Source: Bacteroidota bacterium | GTDB taxonomy: Bacteria; Bacteroidota; Bacteroidia; Chitinophagales; UBA2359 | Assembly (NCBI GenBank): GCA_020631675.1 | Contig: JAHDGT010000346.1 | Coordinates: forward strand, 1 to 5,113 | Length of the DNA stretch: 5,113 nucleotides | Direction: 5' to 3' | Shown here: one piece after another, positions 1-5,113 of the stretch | Position numbering within the stretch: position 1 is the first letter of the stretch | Layout of the letters: each line of letters begins with the position of its first letter | The notes under the pieces: generated by a model | Databases searched by the model: none | What the model was told of the DNA's origin: nothing | What the model saw: the letters and a program-made list of their open reading frames with translations, nothing else | Made by a program: the position numbers and the translations under genes

Positions 1-60
1 AAGCAAAGAGGTAAGGCAGTAGCTGTTCGATTTTTGTTACCTGTAAGATACAAGCTGTAA
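1..60 (+). CDS. C-terminal end of a probable TonB-family energy transducer (partial)
   Basis: Frame 1 is open from the window edge to the TAA at 58-60 and encodes 19 residues, KQRGKAVAVRFLLPVRYKL. This resembles the C-terminal strand of Bacteroidota TonB-like proteins, which often end in a Gly-Lys-x-Val stretch followed by a short strand of the type 'LPVRFKL'. TonB spans the inner membrane and passes energy from the proton-motive force to outer-membrane receptors. The rest of the gene lies outside the window, so the call rests on this tail alone. The stop is 18 bases before the ogt start on the same strand, so the two genes may be cotranscribed. The alternative is an unrelated protein with a chance resemblance. 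Confidence 0.6.
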   Translation, partial: KQRGKAVAVRFLLPVRYKL

Positions 61-78
61 TAAGTACAATACCCGCCT

Positions 79-615
79 ATGATTCGCGCACGTAGCATAT
101 ATACCGCACCCTTCGGTGATCTGGTGATCAGCGTGACGAATATCGGCGTGTACAGTATTTCATTTGATAAAATGAGTGTGGAGCAAGCCGACTCCACTAT
201 AGGGGATAACGAGCGCATGTCGATCATAGAAAATCCGGAGCATCCGATTTTGGTCGAGACCCATCGCTTGTTATCCCTTTATTTTGATGGCTTTTTGCGA
301 TCCTTCAAAGAGCTGCCTTTGGATCTGAGTGGCACGGAATTTCAAATGGGCATTTGGATGGATCTATTGGAGATTCCTTATGGTAGGACGGTCAGTTATA
401 GAGAGTTGGCGATCAAGGCGGGTGATGAGAAGAAGAGCAGGGCAGTAGGCATGGCCTGCGGTAGAAACCCCATTATGATCGCGATCCCTTGTCATAGAGT
501 GATCGGTAGCTCGGGTGAGATAACAGGTTACGCCGGTGGCATTGGTGTAAAAAACTGGCTGCTGCATCACGAATCTTCCCACCTTTTAGGCGCGACACAA
601 GGGAGCTTGTTCTGA
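79..615 (+). CDS. ogt: Methylated-DNA--[protein]-cysteine S-methyltransferase (O6-methylguanine-DNA methyltransferase)
   Basis: A 178-residue suicide repair protein that moves the alkyl group from O6-alkylguanine (and O4-methylthymine) in DNA to its own cysteine. The N-terminal part (about 1-80) is the variable domain. The C-terminal catalytic domain (about 84-170) has the family motifs in order: the FQMGIW helix start, TVSY with the base-flipping tyrosine (Tyr107), SRAVGMACGRNP with the arginine-finger candidate Arg121, the active site PCHRV with acceptor Cys138 (codon 490-492) and His139, the GYAGG loop (150-154), and Glu165 in LLHHE, the expected partner of the Cys-His network. Length is normal for Ogt-type proteins. 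ATG 79 gives the usual short lead into the first strand. No Shine-Dalgarno sequence is visible, as is common in Bacteroidota. No alkylation-response operator was seen. The gene probably reads through from the upstream tonB-like gene. It is Ogt-type rather than Ada, because no Ada N-terminal domain is present. Confidence 0.95.
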   Translation: MIRARSIYTAPFGDLVISVTNIGVYSISFDKMSVEQADSTIGDNERMSIIENPEHPILVETHRLLSLYFDGFLRSFKELPLDLSGTEFQMGIWMDLLEIPYGRTVSYRELAIKAGDEKKSRAVGMACGRNPIMIAIPCHRVIGSSGEITGYAGGIGVKNWLLHHESSHLLGATQGSLF

Positions 616-641
616 TTCGATTTGTTTGATTTTAGTCGAAT
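615..641. terminator. Possible weak bidirectional terminator hairpin between convergent genes
   Basis: ATTCGA (615-620) and TCGAAT (636-641) are exact reverse complements and could form a 6-base-pair stem around a 15-base, T-rich loop. The stem spans the last base of the ogt stop codon, the 16-base gap, and the end of the ureohydrolase gene. The position between two convergent genes suits a shared terminator. However, the stem is short and AT-rich, the loop is large, and no clear U-tract follows on either strand. This is a position-based inference only. Confidence 0.25.
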
Positions 642-1705
642 AAAGCACATAATTGGTACAAAACTCTAGCGCCCACATTCGCATTCCAATCCCCACTAAA
701 ATCTCCTTTTAATTTACATTCTGTAGAAGGAGCAACTTCGCAAAGGTCGAAACTGATGACGGTTCTTCCACTTTCTTTGACGGCTTGTAGTAAATAGATG
801 GCTTCGGAAAAGCTGAAACCCCCAGGAACGGGTGTACCCGTATCTGGGCAAAGATTAGGGTTTAAGCCGTCAATATCAAAGCTAATGTGGACTTGCTGCG
901 GTAGCCGGGCGATGATCAGCTCACATAATTCTGACCAATTGGATTTCCCGCCTAAGAGCGATTTCTTGATGTCCCAATCTGTGAAACAATGAATGCGCGG
1001 GTCTTGCTTTGTTCGTTCCACCTCCGCATGACAAATGTCGCGAATACCCACTTGTACTAAACTGCTGACTTGCGGGATCTTCAACGCATTGTCCATAATG
1101 CTCGCATGGGAGTTATTAAAACCCTCATAAGCAACTCGCAGGTCCGCATGCGCATCAATTTGAAGGATCCCGAATGCTCCTTTGGTTTCCGCGATCGCTC
1201 TATAAAATCCGAGTGGGGTGCTGTGATCCCCACCTAGTAAACCTATCTTTTTGCCTTTACTTAAAGCAAGAATCGCTTGCTCATACACATTGGCGTTGAG
1301 CCATGTACTTCCTGCATTGATCCGCCCTAAGTTTTTTTTGAAAGGCTGGCTGCCAGCGTTAGATATATGCCCTTCTTGTTCTAGGTGATCAATATAAGCA
1401 CTTGCTTTCTCTCGCAACTGATCAGATAGCCGCTTGGTCTCTTCATCTATGGGCATTAAAGCAATGCCCTTTTTCCAAAGCTCCTCGGCATGAGGGAGGT
1501 ACAAGTCTAATTGTGGAGATGCTTCCAAAATAGCTTGTGGACCCAAAGCTGTACCCGCAGCAAAAGAAGTGGTCACCTCCCAGGGAACAGGCAATATCCA
1601 AATATCACTTTCTTCCAAATCAAAGGGCAAACCAAAAAGTTGCCCATTGATACTACCGACCCCATTGGGGTCGAAGTTGGCTATTTTATGTGTTTTGGTG
1701 TCCAT
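632..1705 (-). CDS. Agmatinase/arginase-family ureohydrolase (dimanganese)
   Basis: A 357-residue ureohydrolase. Members hydrolyse a guanidino or formimino group (agmatine to putrescine plus urea, arginine to ornithine plus urea, or formimidoylglutamate to glutamate plus formamide) with two manganese ions. All six expected metal ligands are present: His161 in GGDHS (158-162); Asp184, His186 and Asp188 in DAHAD; Asp277 and Asp279 in SFDIDG. The GTPVPGG loop (290-296) and Glu323 in EVAPS are also typical. The N-terminal FDPNGVG followed by LPVPWEVTTSFAAGTALGP matches my memory of Bacteroidota proteins annotated 'agmatinase family', which supports ATG 1703-1705 as the start. The protein is longer than the roughly 300-residue E. 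coli SpeB, with extra sequence at about 85-130. No speA, hut or other pathway gene is nearby, so the substrate cannot be fixed from context. Agmatinase seems the likeliest; arginase or formimidoylglutamase remain possible. Confidence 0.93.
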   Translation of the reverse strand: MDTKTHKIANFDPNGVGSINGQLFGLPFDLEESDIWILPVPWEVTTSFAAGTALGPQAILEASPQLDLYLPHAEELWKKGIALMPIDEETKRLSDQLREKASAYIDHLEQEGHISNAGSQPFKKNLGRINAGSTWLNANVYEQAILALSKGKKIGLLGGDHSTPLGFYRAIAETKGAFGILQIDAHADLRVAYEGFNNSHASIMDNALKIPQVSSLVQVGIRDICHAEVERTKQDPRIHCFTDWDIKKSLLGGKSNWSELCELIIARLPQQVHISFDIDGLNPNLCPDTGTPVPGGFSFSEAIYLLQAVKESGRTVISFDLCEVAPSTECKLKGDFSGDWNANVGARVLYQLCALFD

Positions 1706-1725
1706 AATTGAAAAAAATCAGTGCT

Positions 1726-1759
1726 ATCCTTAAATCCATCAAATCCGTGATTCAGACAA
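1726..1759 (-). repeat. Degenerate 9-base repeat phrase ending in GTCTGAATC (minus strand)
   Basis: On the + strand, AAATCC recurs at 1732-1737 and 1741-1746 in a 9-base register, between an ATCC at 1726-1729 and ATTCAGACAA at 1750-1759. Read on the minus strand it is a TTGTCTGAATC head followed by GGATTTGAT and GGATTTAAGGAT units. From memory, similar TTGTCTGAATC/GGATTT phrases recur in intergenic regions of many Bacteroidota, so I treat this as one copy of a dispersed repeat. It lies 21-54 bases upstream of the ureohydrolase start and could sit in that gene's promoter or leader. Function unknown. Confidence 0.45.
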
Positions 1760-1769
1760 CTAGCGAAAA

Positions 1770-1785
1770 ACGAAGTTACACGAAG
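1770..1785. repeat. Short direct repeat ACGAAG with 10-base period
   Basis: ACGAAG occurs at 1770-1775 and again at 1780-1785, separated by TTAC. It directly follows the GGATTT-type repeat phrase. Short CACGAAG-type repeats are, as I recall, also common in Bacteroidota intergenic DNA. Two 6-base copies alone are weak evidence. Confidence 0.25.
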
Positions 1786-1845
1786 AAATGTTTATCTCAA
1801 AGCTGGAAACAAGCTCTATTTACAGCTAAGATGCGCTACGTGTCG

Positions 1846-1853
1846 TATCTTTG
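1846..1853 (+). promoter_or_regulatory. Bacteroidota-type promoter -7 element (TATCTTTG) for ccmE-ccmF
   Basis: TATCTTTG fits the Bacteroidota primary-sigma -7 consensus TAnnTTTG at every fixed position. The partner -33 element should be a TTG-like motif about 19-22 bases upstream. Only an imperfect TTTAC (1819-1823) is there, so the promoter call leans on the -7 box. Transcription would begin at about 1858-1862 and leave a leader of roughly 105 bases before the ccmE ATG at 1965. The site faces ccmE and ccmF, and no gene lies between. Confidence 0.6.
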
Positions 1854-1866
1854 CAGCCTGAAATCA

Positions 1867-1884
1867 AACAAGGCAGGGCTTGTT
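1867..1884 (+). other. Hairpin in the putative ccmE leader
   Basis: AACAAG (1867-1872) and CTTGTT (1879-1884) are exact complements around a six-base GCAGGG loop. The hairpin would lie within the first 30 bases of the predicted ccmE-ccmF transcript. It may stabilise the 5' end or act as a weak attenuator, but it could also be chance. The bases after it (GTGTTCTTT) are only moderately T-rich. Confidence 0.25.
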
Positions 1885-1964
1885 GTGTTCTTTAACTATA
1901 CTACACACTCCATCCCTTCAGGTGAATGCTATGTCTTGTAACAGGCAAATTTAACTTGCGGACT

Positions 1965-2368
1965 ATGAAAAAAACACATGTCGTAGCACTGGTACTGATC
2001 GCCGCTTTGATCGGCTTTATCGTCAGTACCACTTCCAATTACAGTACCTACGAAACCTTCACTACCGCGGTATCTGATAACGGACGGGAATTCAAAGTAG
2101 TAGGTGAATTGGTGGATCAGGATCAAATGATCTACAATCCGGAAAACGACCCGAACTACTTTGCCTTTTACATGACCGATATGGACTTGCAGAAGCGCAA
2201 GGTGGTCTATCATGCGCCTAAGCCACAAGACTTCGAGCGTTCGGAAAAGTGGTGACCACAGGCAAAATGGTAGGAGAGGAGTTTCATGCTTCTTCCATAC
2301 TCTTGAAATGTCCTTCTAAATACGTAGAAGAGAGCATTGATGGTACTCGCACGGTGAAGGAATTGTAG
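1965..2368 (+). pseudogene. ccmE: Cytochrome c maturation protein CcmE, cysteine (CxxxY) type, frameshifted as written
   Basis: CcmE is a membrane-anchored periplasmic haem chaperone that binds haem covalently and hands it to CcmF. The first frame runs from ATG 1965 to TGA 2253-2255 and gives 96 residues: a short basic N-terminus, a signal anchor (about 6-22), then the soluble beta-barrel domain up to KPQDFERSEK. The expected remainder continues at 2249 in the -1 frame as VVTTGKMVGEEFHAS and ends at tandem stops TAG-TAA (2366-2371). With one base restored the protein has 134 residues, normal for the family. The haem-attachment region reads KCPSKY, with Cys116 and Tyr120 in the place of the classical haem-binding histidine. 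ATG 1926 is in frame but adds an unlike, polar 13-residue extension, so MKKTH at 1965 is preferred. ccmF follows after 25 bases. The frameshift removes the haem-binding motif, so the gene is non-functional unless the break is a sequencing error or is bypassed. Confidence 0.88.
2245..2249 (+). other. Frameshift site in ccmE (AAAAG)
   Basis: The sequence around codon Lys95 has four A's (2245-2248) followed by G. The zero frame reads GAA AAG TGG TGA and stops. One additional A gives GAA AAA GTG GTG, which encodes the expected E-K-V-V and restores the frame to the natural stop at 2366. A homopolymer deletion of one A explains everything. A -1 slip of tRNA-Lys from AAG to AAA would give the same residues. 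Confidence 0.85.
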
Positions 2369-2393
2369 TAAAGAAAGAATAAACAACGAACAG

Positions 2394-4859
2394 GTGAACG
2401 AACTACAAGTAAATTACGTAGGCGAATGGGCATGGGCAGGCGAGCTAGGACACATTTTTATCCTCGTCAGCATACTGGCCGCACTCTATTCCACCCTATC
2501 GTACTTCATGGCTGCTCGTTTACAAGCAGGTGGGACTTTAGCGGCGGCTGGTGCGGAATTATCCAGTGAAAGCTTAGCTTGGAGAAGATCGGCAAGAGTT
2601 GGCTTTTACATACATGCCGCAGCGATATTGGGCATCTTTGTACTGCTCTTTTATCTGATCATGAACCACCGTTTTGAATTCAAGTATGTCTGGTCGCACT
2701 CCTCTCTGGATCTGCCCATATACTATATGATATCCTGTTTCTGGGAAGGGCAGGAGGGTAGCTTCTTGCTCTGGGCGTTCTGGCATGCGGTTTTAGGCAT
2801 GCTGCTCATGCGCTGGGGTAAAAAGTGGGAGTCGCCCGTCATGACCTTCGTCGCGCTCTCTCAGCTCGTTATCATGTCTATGCTATTGGGTTTGTACTTT
2901 GGCTCGGATATCAAATATGGTAGCAACCCCTTCGTCTTATTGCGCAATGAAATGATGGCACCCATCTTCATGCGCCCCAATTATTTAGAATCCATCACCG
3001 ATGGTACAGGGCTTAACCCTTTACTCCAAAACTATTGGATGGTGATCCATCCGCCTACTTTATTCTTAGGTTTCGCGGCCATGCTCATTCCCTTCGCCTA
3101 CTTCATGGGCGCGATGTGGAAAAGAGATTTCAGTGATTGGGTATTACCTACTATGAAGTGGGCACTATTCGCAGCAGCCATATTGGGCGGAGGCATCTTA
3201 ATGGGTGGTGCTTGGGCTTACGAATCCCTCAGCTTCGGAGGCTTCTGGGCTTGGGACCCCGTAGAAAATGCCTCCTTAGTTCCTTGGATCGTTTTAGTCG
3301 CGGCCATACACACCCTACTCGCCTATAAAAATACAGGAAGAGCCTTGCGGATCACCGCTATCCTCATGTCCATCTCTTATTTCTTGGTACTCTATTCCAC
3401 TTTCCTCACCCGTACGGGCGTACTAGGAGACACCTCTGTACACGCCTTCACCGGTGAAGATATGTTCGGTGAGCTACTCGCTTATTTAGCCATCTTTTTC
3501 TTCACCCCAATTGGCTTGATCGCCTATTCGTGGAATAAGATGCCAGCTCCCGAAAATGAAGAATCCGCCTATTCGCGCGAGTTCTGGTTGTTCGTAGGGG
3601 CTTTGGTACTGTTGTTCGTATCGCTGATCATATCATGGGATACCTCCCTGCCAGTGGTCAATTCCCTATTCGGCACAGAATGGGCGATCGCGGATCCTGT
3701 ACCCCACTACAATCGCTACACCATTTGGTTCGCGGTGACCATCGCTATAATGACCGCGGTTGTACAGTTTTTAAGGTATAAAAGCTCTGACATCACACAA
3801 GTACTCAAGCAACTCGCTATACCCCTTGTCGCTACAATTGCCGCTAGTATCGCCATTGGTCTGGCCTTTGAAGTAAAAGGCTTCAGTTATTGGTTACTAC
3901 TGGGCACCTCCGCGTTCGCGATCATCGCTAACCTCATGTACCTGATCACGGTGCTAAGAGGCAAGGTGAAAGTCGCAGGTGCTTCTATTACGCACATCGG
4001 TTTCGGTCTGATCTTATTGGGTACGCTTATCTCTCAAGGCGGACAAAAAGTGATTTCCCTGAACACTTTAGGTATAGATTATGGCGAAGACTTCGACGAA
4101 GCCGCCAAGCGAGAGAATGTGTTACTCTATAAAAATGACCCCATCCAAATGGGCGACTATTGGGTGACTTATGCCGGTGATTCTGTGTCTGAACCCAATA
4201 CTTTTTACAAGGTTAAATACGAGCTGAAAGCCAATAAAGAAGATAAAGCCAAAGAGAGCTTCACGCTTTACCCCAATGCGCAGGTCAACCCTGAAATGGG
4301 CTTGATCGCCAATCCGGATACTCGCCATTACCCTTCTCGCGACATATTCACGCACGTTACTTCCGTAGTGGATCCCAGCCGTAAAGACGAAACCGAACAA
4401 CTCAGTGAAATGTGGCTCAGTCAAGGAGACACCATCGTGTCCAACGGTCGTTTTCTCATCTTCAATGGTGTGAACCCCAAGCCTAATAACCCTGCTTATT
4501 TCGCCCTGCCAGATGATATAGCCGCAGAGGCAAGCATACAGATCCTCACCAAACAAGGAGAAAGCTATACCGCCAACCCACTCTACTACATCCGCGACAA
4601 TCGCGAAGAGAACATACCAGCGGTAATAGAAGACCTAAGTCTGACCATCAACTTTTTAAAGATCGATCCAGAAAAAGGGCGGGTACAACTCCAAATGGTG
4701 GATCGCAGCTCAGGCAAAGATTTCATCATCATGAAAGCCGTGCTATTCCCCTACATCAATGTTTTGTGGTTGGGTTGCTTCGTCATGGTGGTCGGCTTCT
4801 TCATCGCCATGTTCCAACGCAATGCCGAACAGAAGCGATTGGCCGCGAAGCGAGGATAA
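2394..4859 (+). CDS. ccmF: Cytochrome c maturation protein CcmF (haem lyase subunit)
   Basis: An 821-residue inner-membrane protein of the haem-handling family that takes haem from CcmE for attachment to apocytochromes c in the periplasm. About fourteen hydrophobic segments span 15-546, followed by a periplasmic domain (about 547-780) and a final membrane helix (about 782-807) with a basic tail. The WWD domain runs from Trp274 to Trp298 (WAYESLSFGGFWAWDPVEN, then PW). Four histidines fit the haem-ligand set of CcmF by motif: His219 (IHPP) and His350 (SVHAF) flanking WWD on the periplasmic side, and His306 (AAIH) and His534 (SITHIGF) in membrane helices. The early FWEGQEGSFLLW motif (117-127) is also conserved. 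The start is GTG 2394; no in-frame ATG lies between it and the ccmE end. The large periplasmic domain makes it longer than E. coli CcmF (about 650 residues), as I recall for Bacteroidota. No frame damage was seen. No ccmA, ccmB, ccmC, ccmG or ccmH lies in the window. Confidence 0.96.
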   Translation: MNELQVNYVGEWAWAGELGHIFILVSILAALYSTLSYFMAARLQAGGTLAAAGAELSSESLAWRRSARVGFYIHAAAILGIFVLLFYLIMNHRFEFKYVWSHSSLDLPIYYMISCFWEGQEGSFLLWAFWHAVLGMLLMRWGKKWESPVMTFVALSQLVIMSMLLGLYFGSDIKYGSNPFVLLRNEMMAPIFMRPNYLESITDGTGLNPLLQNYWMVIHPPTLFLGFAAMLIPFAYFMGAMWKRDFSDWVLPTMKWALFAAAILGGGILMGGAWAYESLSFGGFWAWDPVENASLVPWIVLVAAIHTLLAYKNTGRALRITAILMSISYFLVLYSTFLTRTGVLGDTSVHAFTGEDMFGELLAYLAIFFFTPIGLIAYSWNKMPAPENEESAYSREFWLFVGALVLLFVSLIISWDTSLPVVNSLFGTEWAIADPVPHYNRYTIWFAVTIAIMTAVVQFLRYKSSDITQVLKQLAIPLVATIAASIAIGLAFEVKGFSYWLLLGTSAFAIIANLMYLITVLRGKVKVAGASITHIGFGLILLGTLISQGGQKVISLNTLGIDYGEDFDEAAKRENVLLYKNDPIQMGDYWVTYAGDSVSEPNTFYKVKYELKANKEDKAKESFTLYPNAQVNPEMGLIANPDTRHYPSRDIFTHVTSVVDPSRKDETEQLSEMWLSQGDTIVSNGRFLIFNGVNPKPNNPAYFALPDDIAAEASIQILTKQGESYTANPLYYIRDNREENIPAVIEDLSLTINFLKIDPEKGRVQLQMVDRSSGKDFIIMKAVLFPYINVLWLGCFVMVVGFFIAMFQRNAEQKRLAAKRG

Positions 4860-4911
4860 CTTATAATGTGCTGATGTAGCAATTCAGTTATCAGATATTC
4901 ATCATTAAAAA

Positions 4912-4939
4912 TTATTATCAGGGCGCATGCCCGCAATAA
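4912..4939. terminator. Candidate hairpin downstream of ccmF
   Basis: GGGC (4921-4924) and GCCC (4929-4932) form a 4-base-pair GC stem around GCAT. Outside it, TTATT (4912-4916) can pair with AATAA (4935-4939) across a small asymmetric internal loop. It lies 53 bases after the ccmF stop and could end the ccmE-ccmF transcript. It lacks a T-run on the + strand, so an intrinsic terminator is uncertain. On the minus strand the GC stem is followed after a few bases by a T-rich stretch, so it could also serve a gene entering from the right. Confidence 0.3.
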
Positions 4940-4993
4940 AAACTTGCGCAACTTCGCGAGAAATGATCGGCATACAGCACGAAAGTCTCTCTA

Positions 4994-5016
4994 CTCGAGT
5001 CTCATGTCTCGAGTCT
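4994..5016. repeat. Tandem direct repeat CTCGAGTCT, 14-base period
   Basis: CTCGAGTCT occurs at 4994-5002 and 5008-5016 with the spacer CATGT, giving a 14-base period. Each copy contains the palindrome CTCGAG, so the copies can also pair with each other. No gene overlaps it. It sits at the left border of the hairpin and GGGCTATCC segment and may belong to the same intergenic element. Function unknown. Confidence 0.5.
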
Positions 5017-5113
5017 AAAAAGCGCAAGCTTTTACTGCGTCCACCGGGCTATCCGTTTCAATTCGGGGGCTGTTCGCTGCTTCGCTGGCAGGCATAAAAA
5101 TGGCTACCTCTGG
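5017..5113. repeat. Probable left part of a dispersed Bacteroidota intergenic element, cut by the window edge
   Basis: The segment opens with a perfect hairpin, AAAAGC (5018-5023), loop GCAA, GCTTTT (5028-5033). It continues with ACCGGGCTATCCG (5043-5055) and a short repeat, TTCGCTG at 5073-5079 and 5081-5087. It has no open frame resembling a protein and is richer in GC than the AT-rich stretch just after ccmF. From memory, GGGCTATCCG-type sequences recur between genes in several Bacteroidota genomes and may be REP-like or linked to a mobile element. I could not check this. The element continues past the window. Confidence 0.35.

Noticed and set aside
31..65. Promoter for ogt (TTTTTG at 31-36 as -33, TAATAAGT near 58 as -7)
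   Set aside because: The -7 candidate does not match TAnnTTTG, and the TTTTTG lies within the tonB-like coding tail.
364..582. 72-residue open frame antisense to ogt
   Set aside because: It mirrors the conserved catalytic region of ogt; no independent evidence.
1773..1783. Minus-strand promoter -7 box for the ureohydrolase gene (TAACTTCG)
   Set aside because: It has one mismatch to TAnnTTTG, falls in repetitive DNA, and has no convincing -33 partner at the right distance.
1708..1941. 77-residue open frame on the + strand between the ureohydrolase gene and ccmE
   Set aside because: Its start overlaps the repeat phrase, it covers the promoter candidate, its composition resembles random translation, and I recognise no domain.
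1926..1964. Upstream in-frame ATG as the ccmE start
   Set aside because: It would add a 13-residue N-terminus (MLCLVTGKFNLRT) ahead of a typical MKK signal-anchor start at 1965.
1929..2228. 99-residue open frame antisense to ccmE
   Set aside because: It mirrors the ccmE coding region and has no recognisable features.
4122..4556. 144-residue open frame antisense to ccmF
   Set aside because: It lies wholly inside the conserved periplasmic-domain coding region of ccmF on the opposite strand and shows no family motif; it is a shadow frame.
4888..4921. Direct repeat TTATCAG at 4888-4894 and 4915-4921
   Set aside because: Seven bases, two copies, in AT-rich DNA; easily expected by chance.
4751..4951. 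66-residue minus-strand open frame covering the ccmF end and the following non-coding DNA
   Set aside because: It overlaps the conserved last membrane helix of ccmF and has no recognisable motif.

Overview
The window looks like ordinary chromosome from a member of the Bacteroidota. The evidence is a good match to that phylum's promoter -7 element (TAnnTTTG), start codons without clear Shine-Dalgarno sequences, a TonB-like C-terminal tail, Bacteroidota-style CcmE and CcmF proteins, and intergenic repeat phrases that I recall as common in that phylum. The placement rests on reading the sequence and on memory, not on a database search.

Layout from left to right. Bases 1-60 hold the last 19 codons of a gene on the + strand, probably a TonB-family energy transducer. 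An intact O6-methylguanine-DNA methyltransferase gene (79-615, +) follows after 18 bases. It converges, with a 16-base gap, on an intact agmatinase-family ureohydrolase gene (632-1705, -). A 259-base divergent intergenic region carries short degenerate repeats beside the ureohydrolase start and a good Bacteroidota promoter candidate (1846-1853) facing right. That promoter probably drives ccmE (1965-2368, +) and ccmF (2394-4859, +), which act in cytochrome c maturation. The last 254 bases have no gene that I can support. They contain small hairpins, a 14-base-period repeat, and what looks like the start of a dispersed intergenic element running off the right edge.

ccmE and ccmF belong together. 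CcmE is the membrane-anchored periplasmic haem chaperone, and CcmF is the large membrane protein that receives haem from CcmE for ligation to apocytochromes c. Two things stand out. First, ccmE as written has a -1 frameshift at a run of four A's (2245-2248). One added A restores a complete 134-residue protein, and ccmF downstream is intact. This may be a sequencing error, a recent mutation or, less likely, ribosomal slippage. Second, the restored CcmE carries a CxxxY motif (Cys116, Tyr120) where classical CcmE proteins have the haem-binding histidine, so it is the cysteine-type variant.

I found no undescribed multi-gene system here. The other genes are housekeeping functions: DNA alkylation repair, and arginine, agmatine or histidine catabolism.
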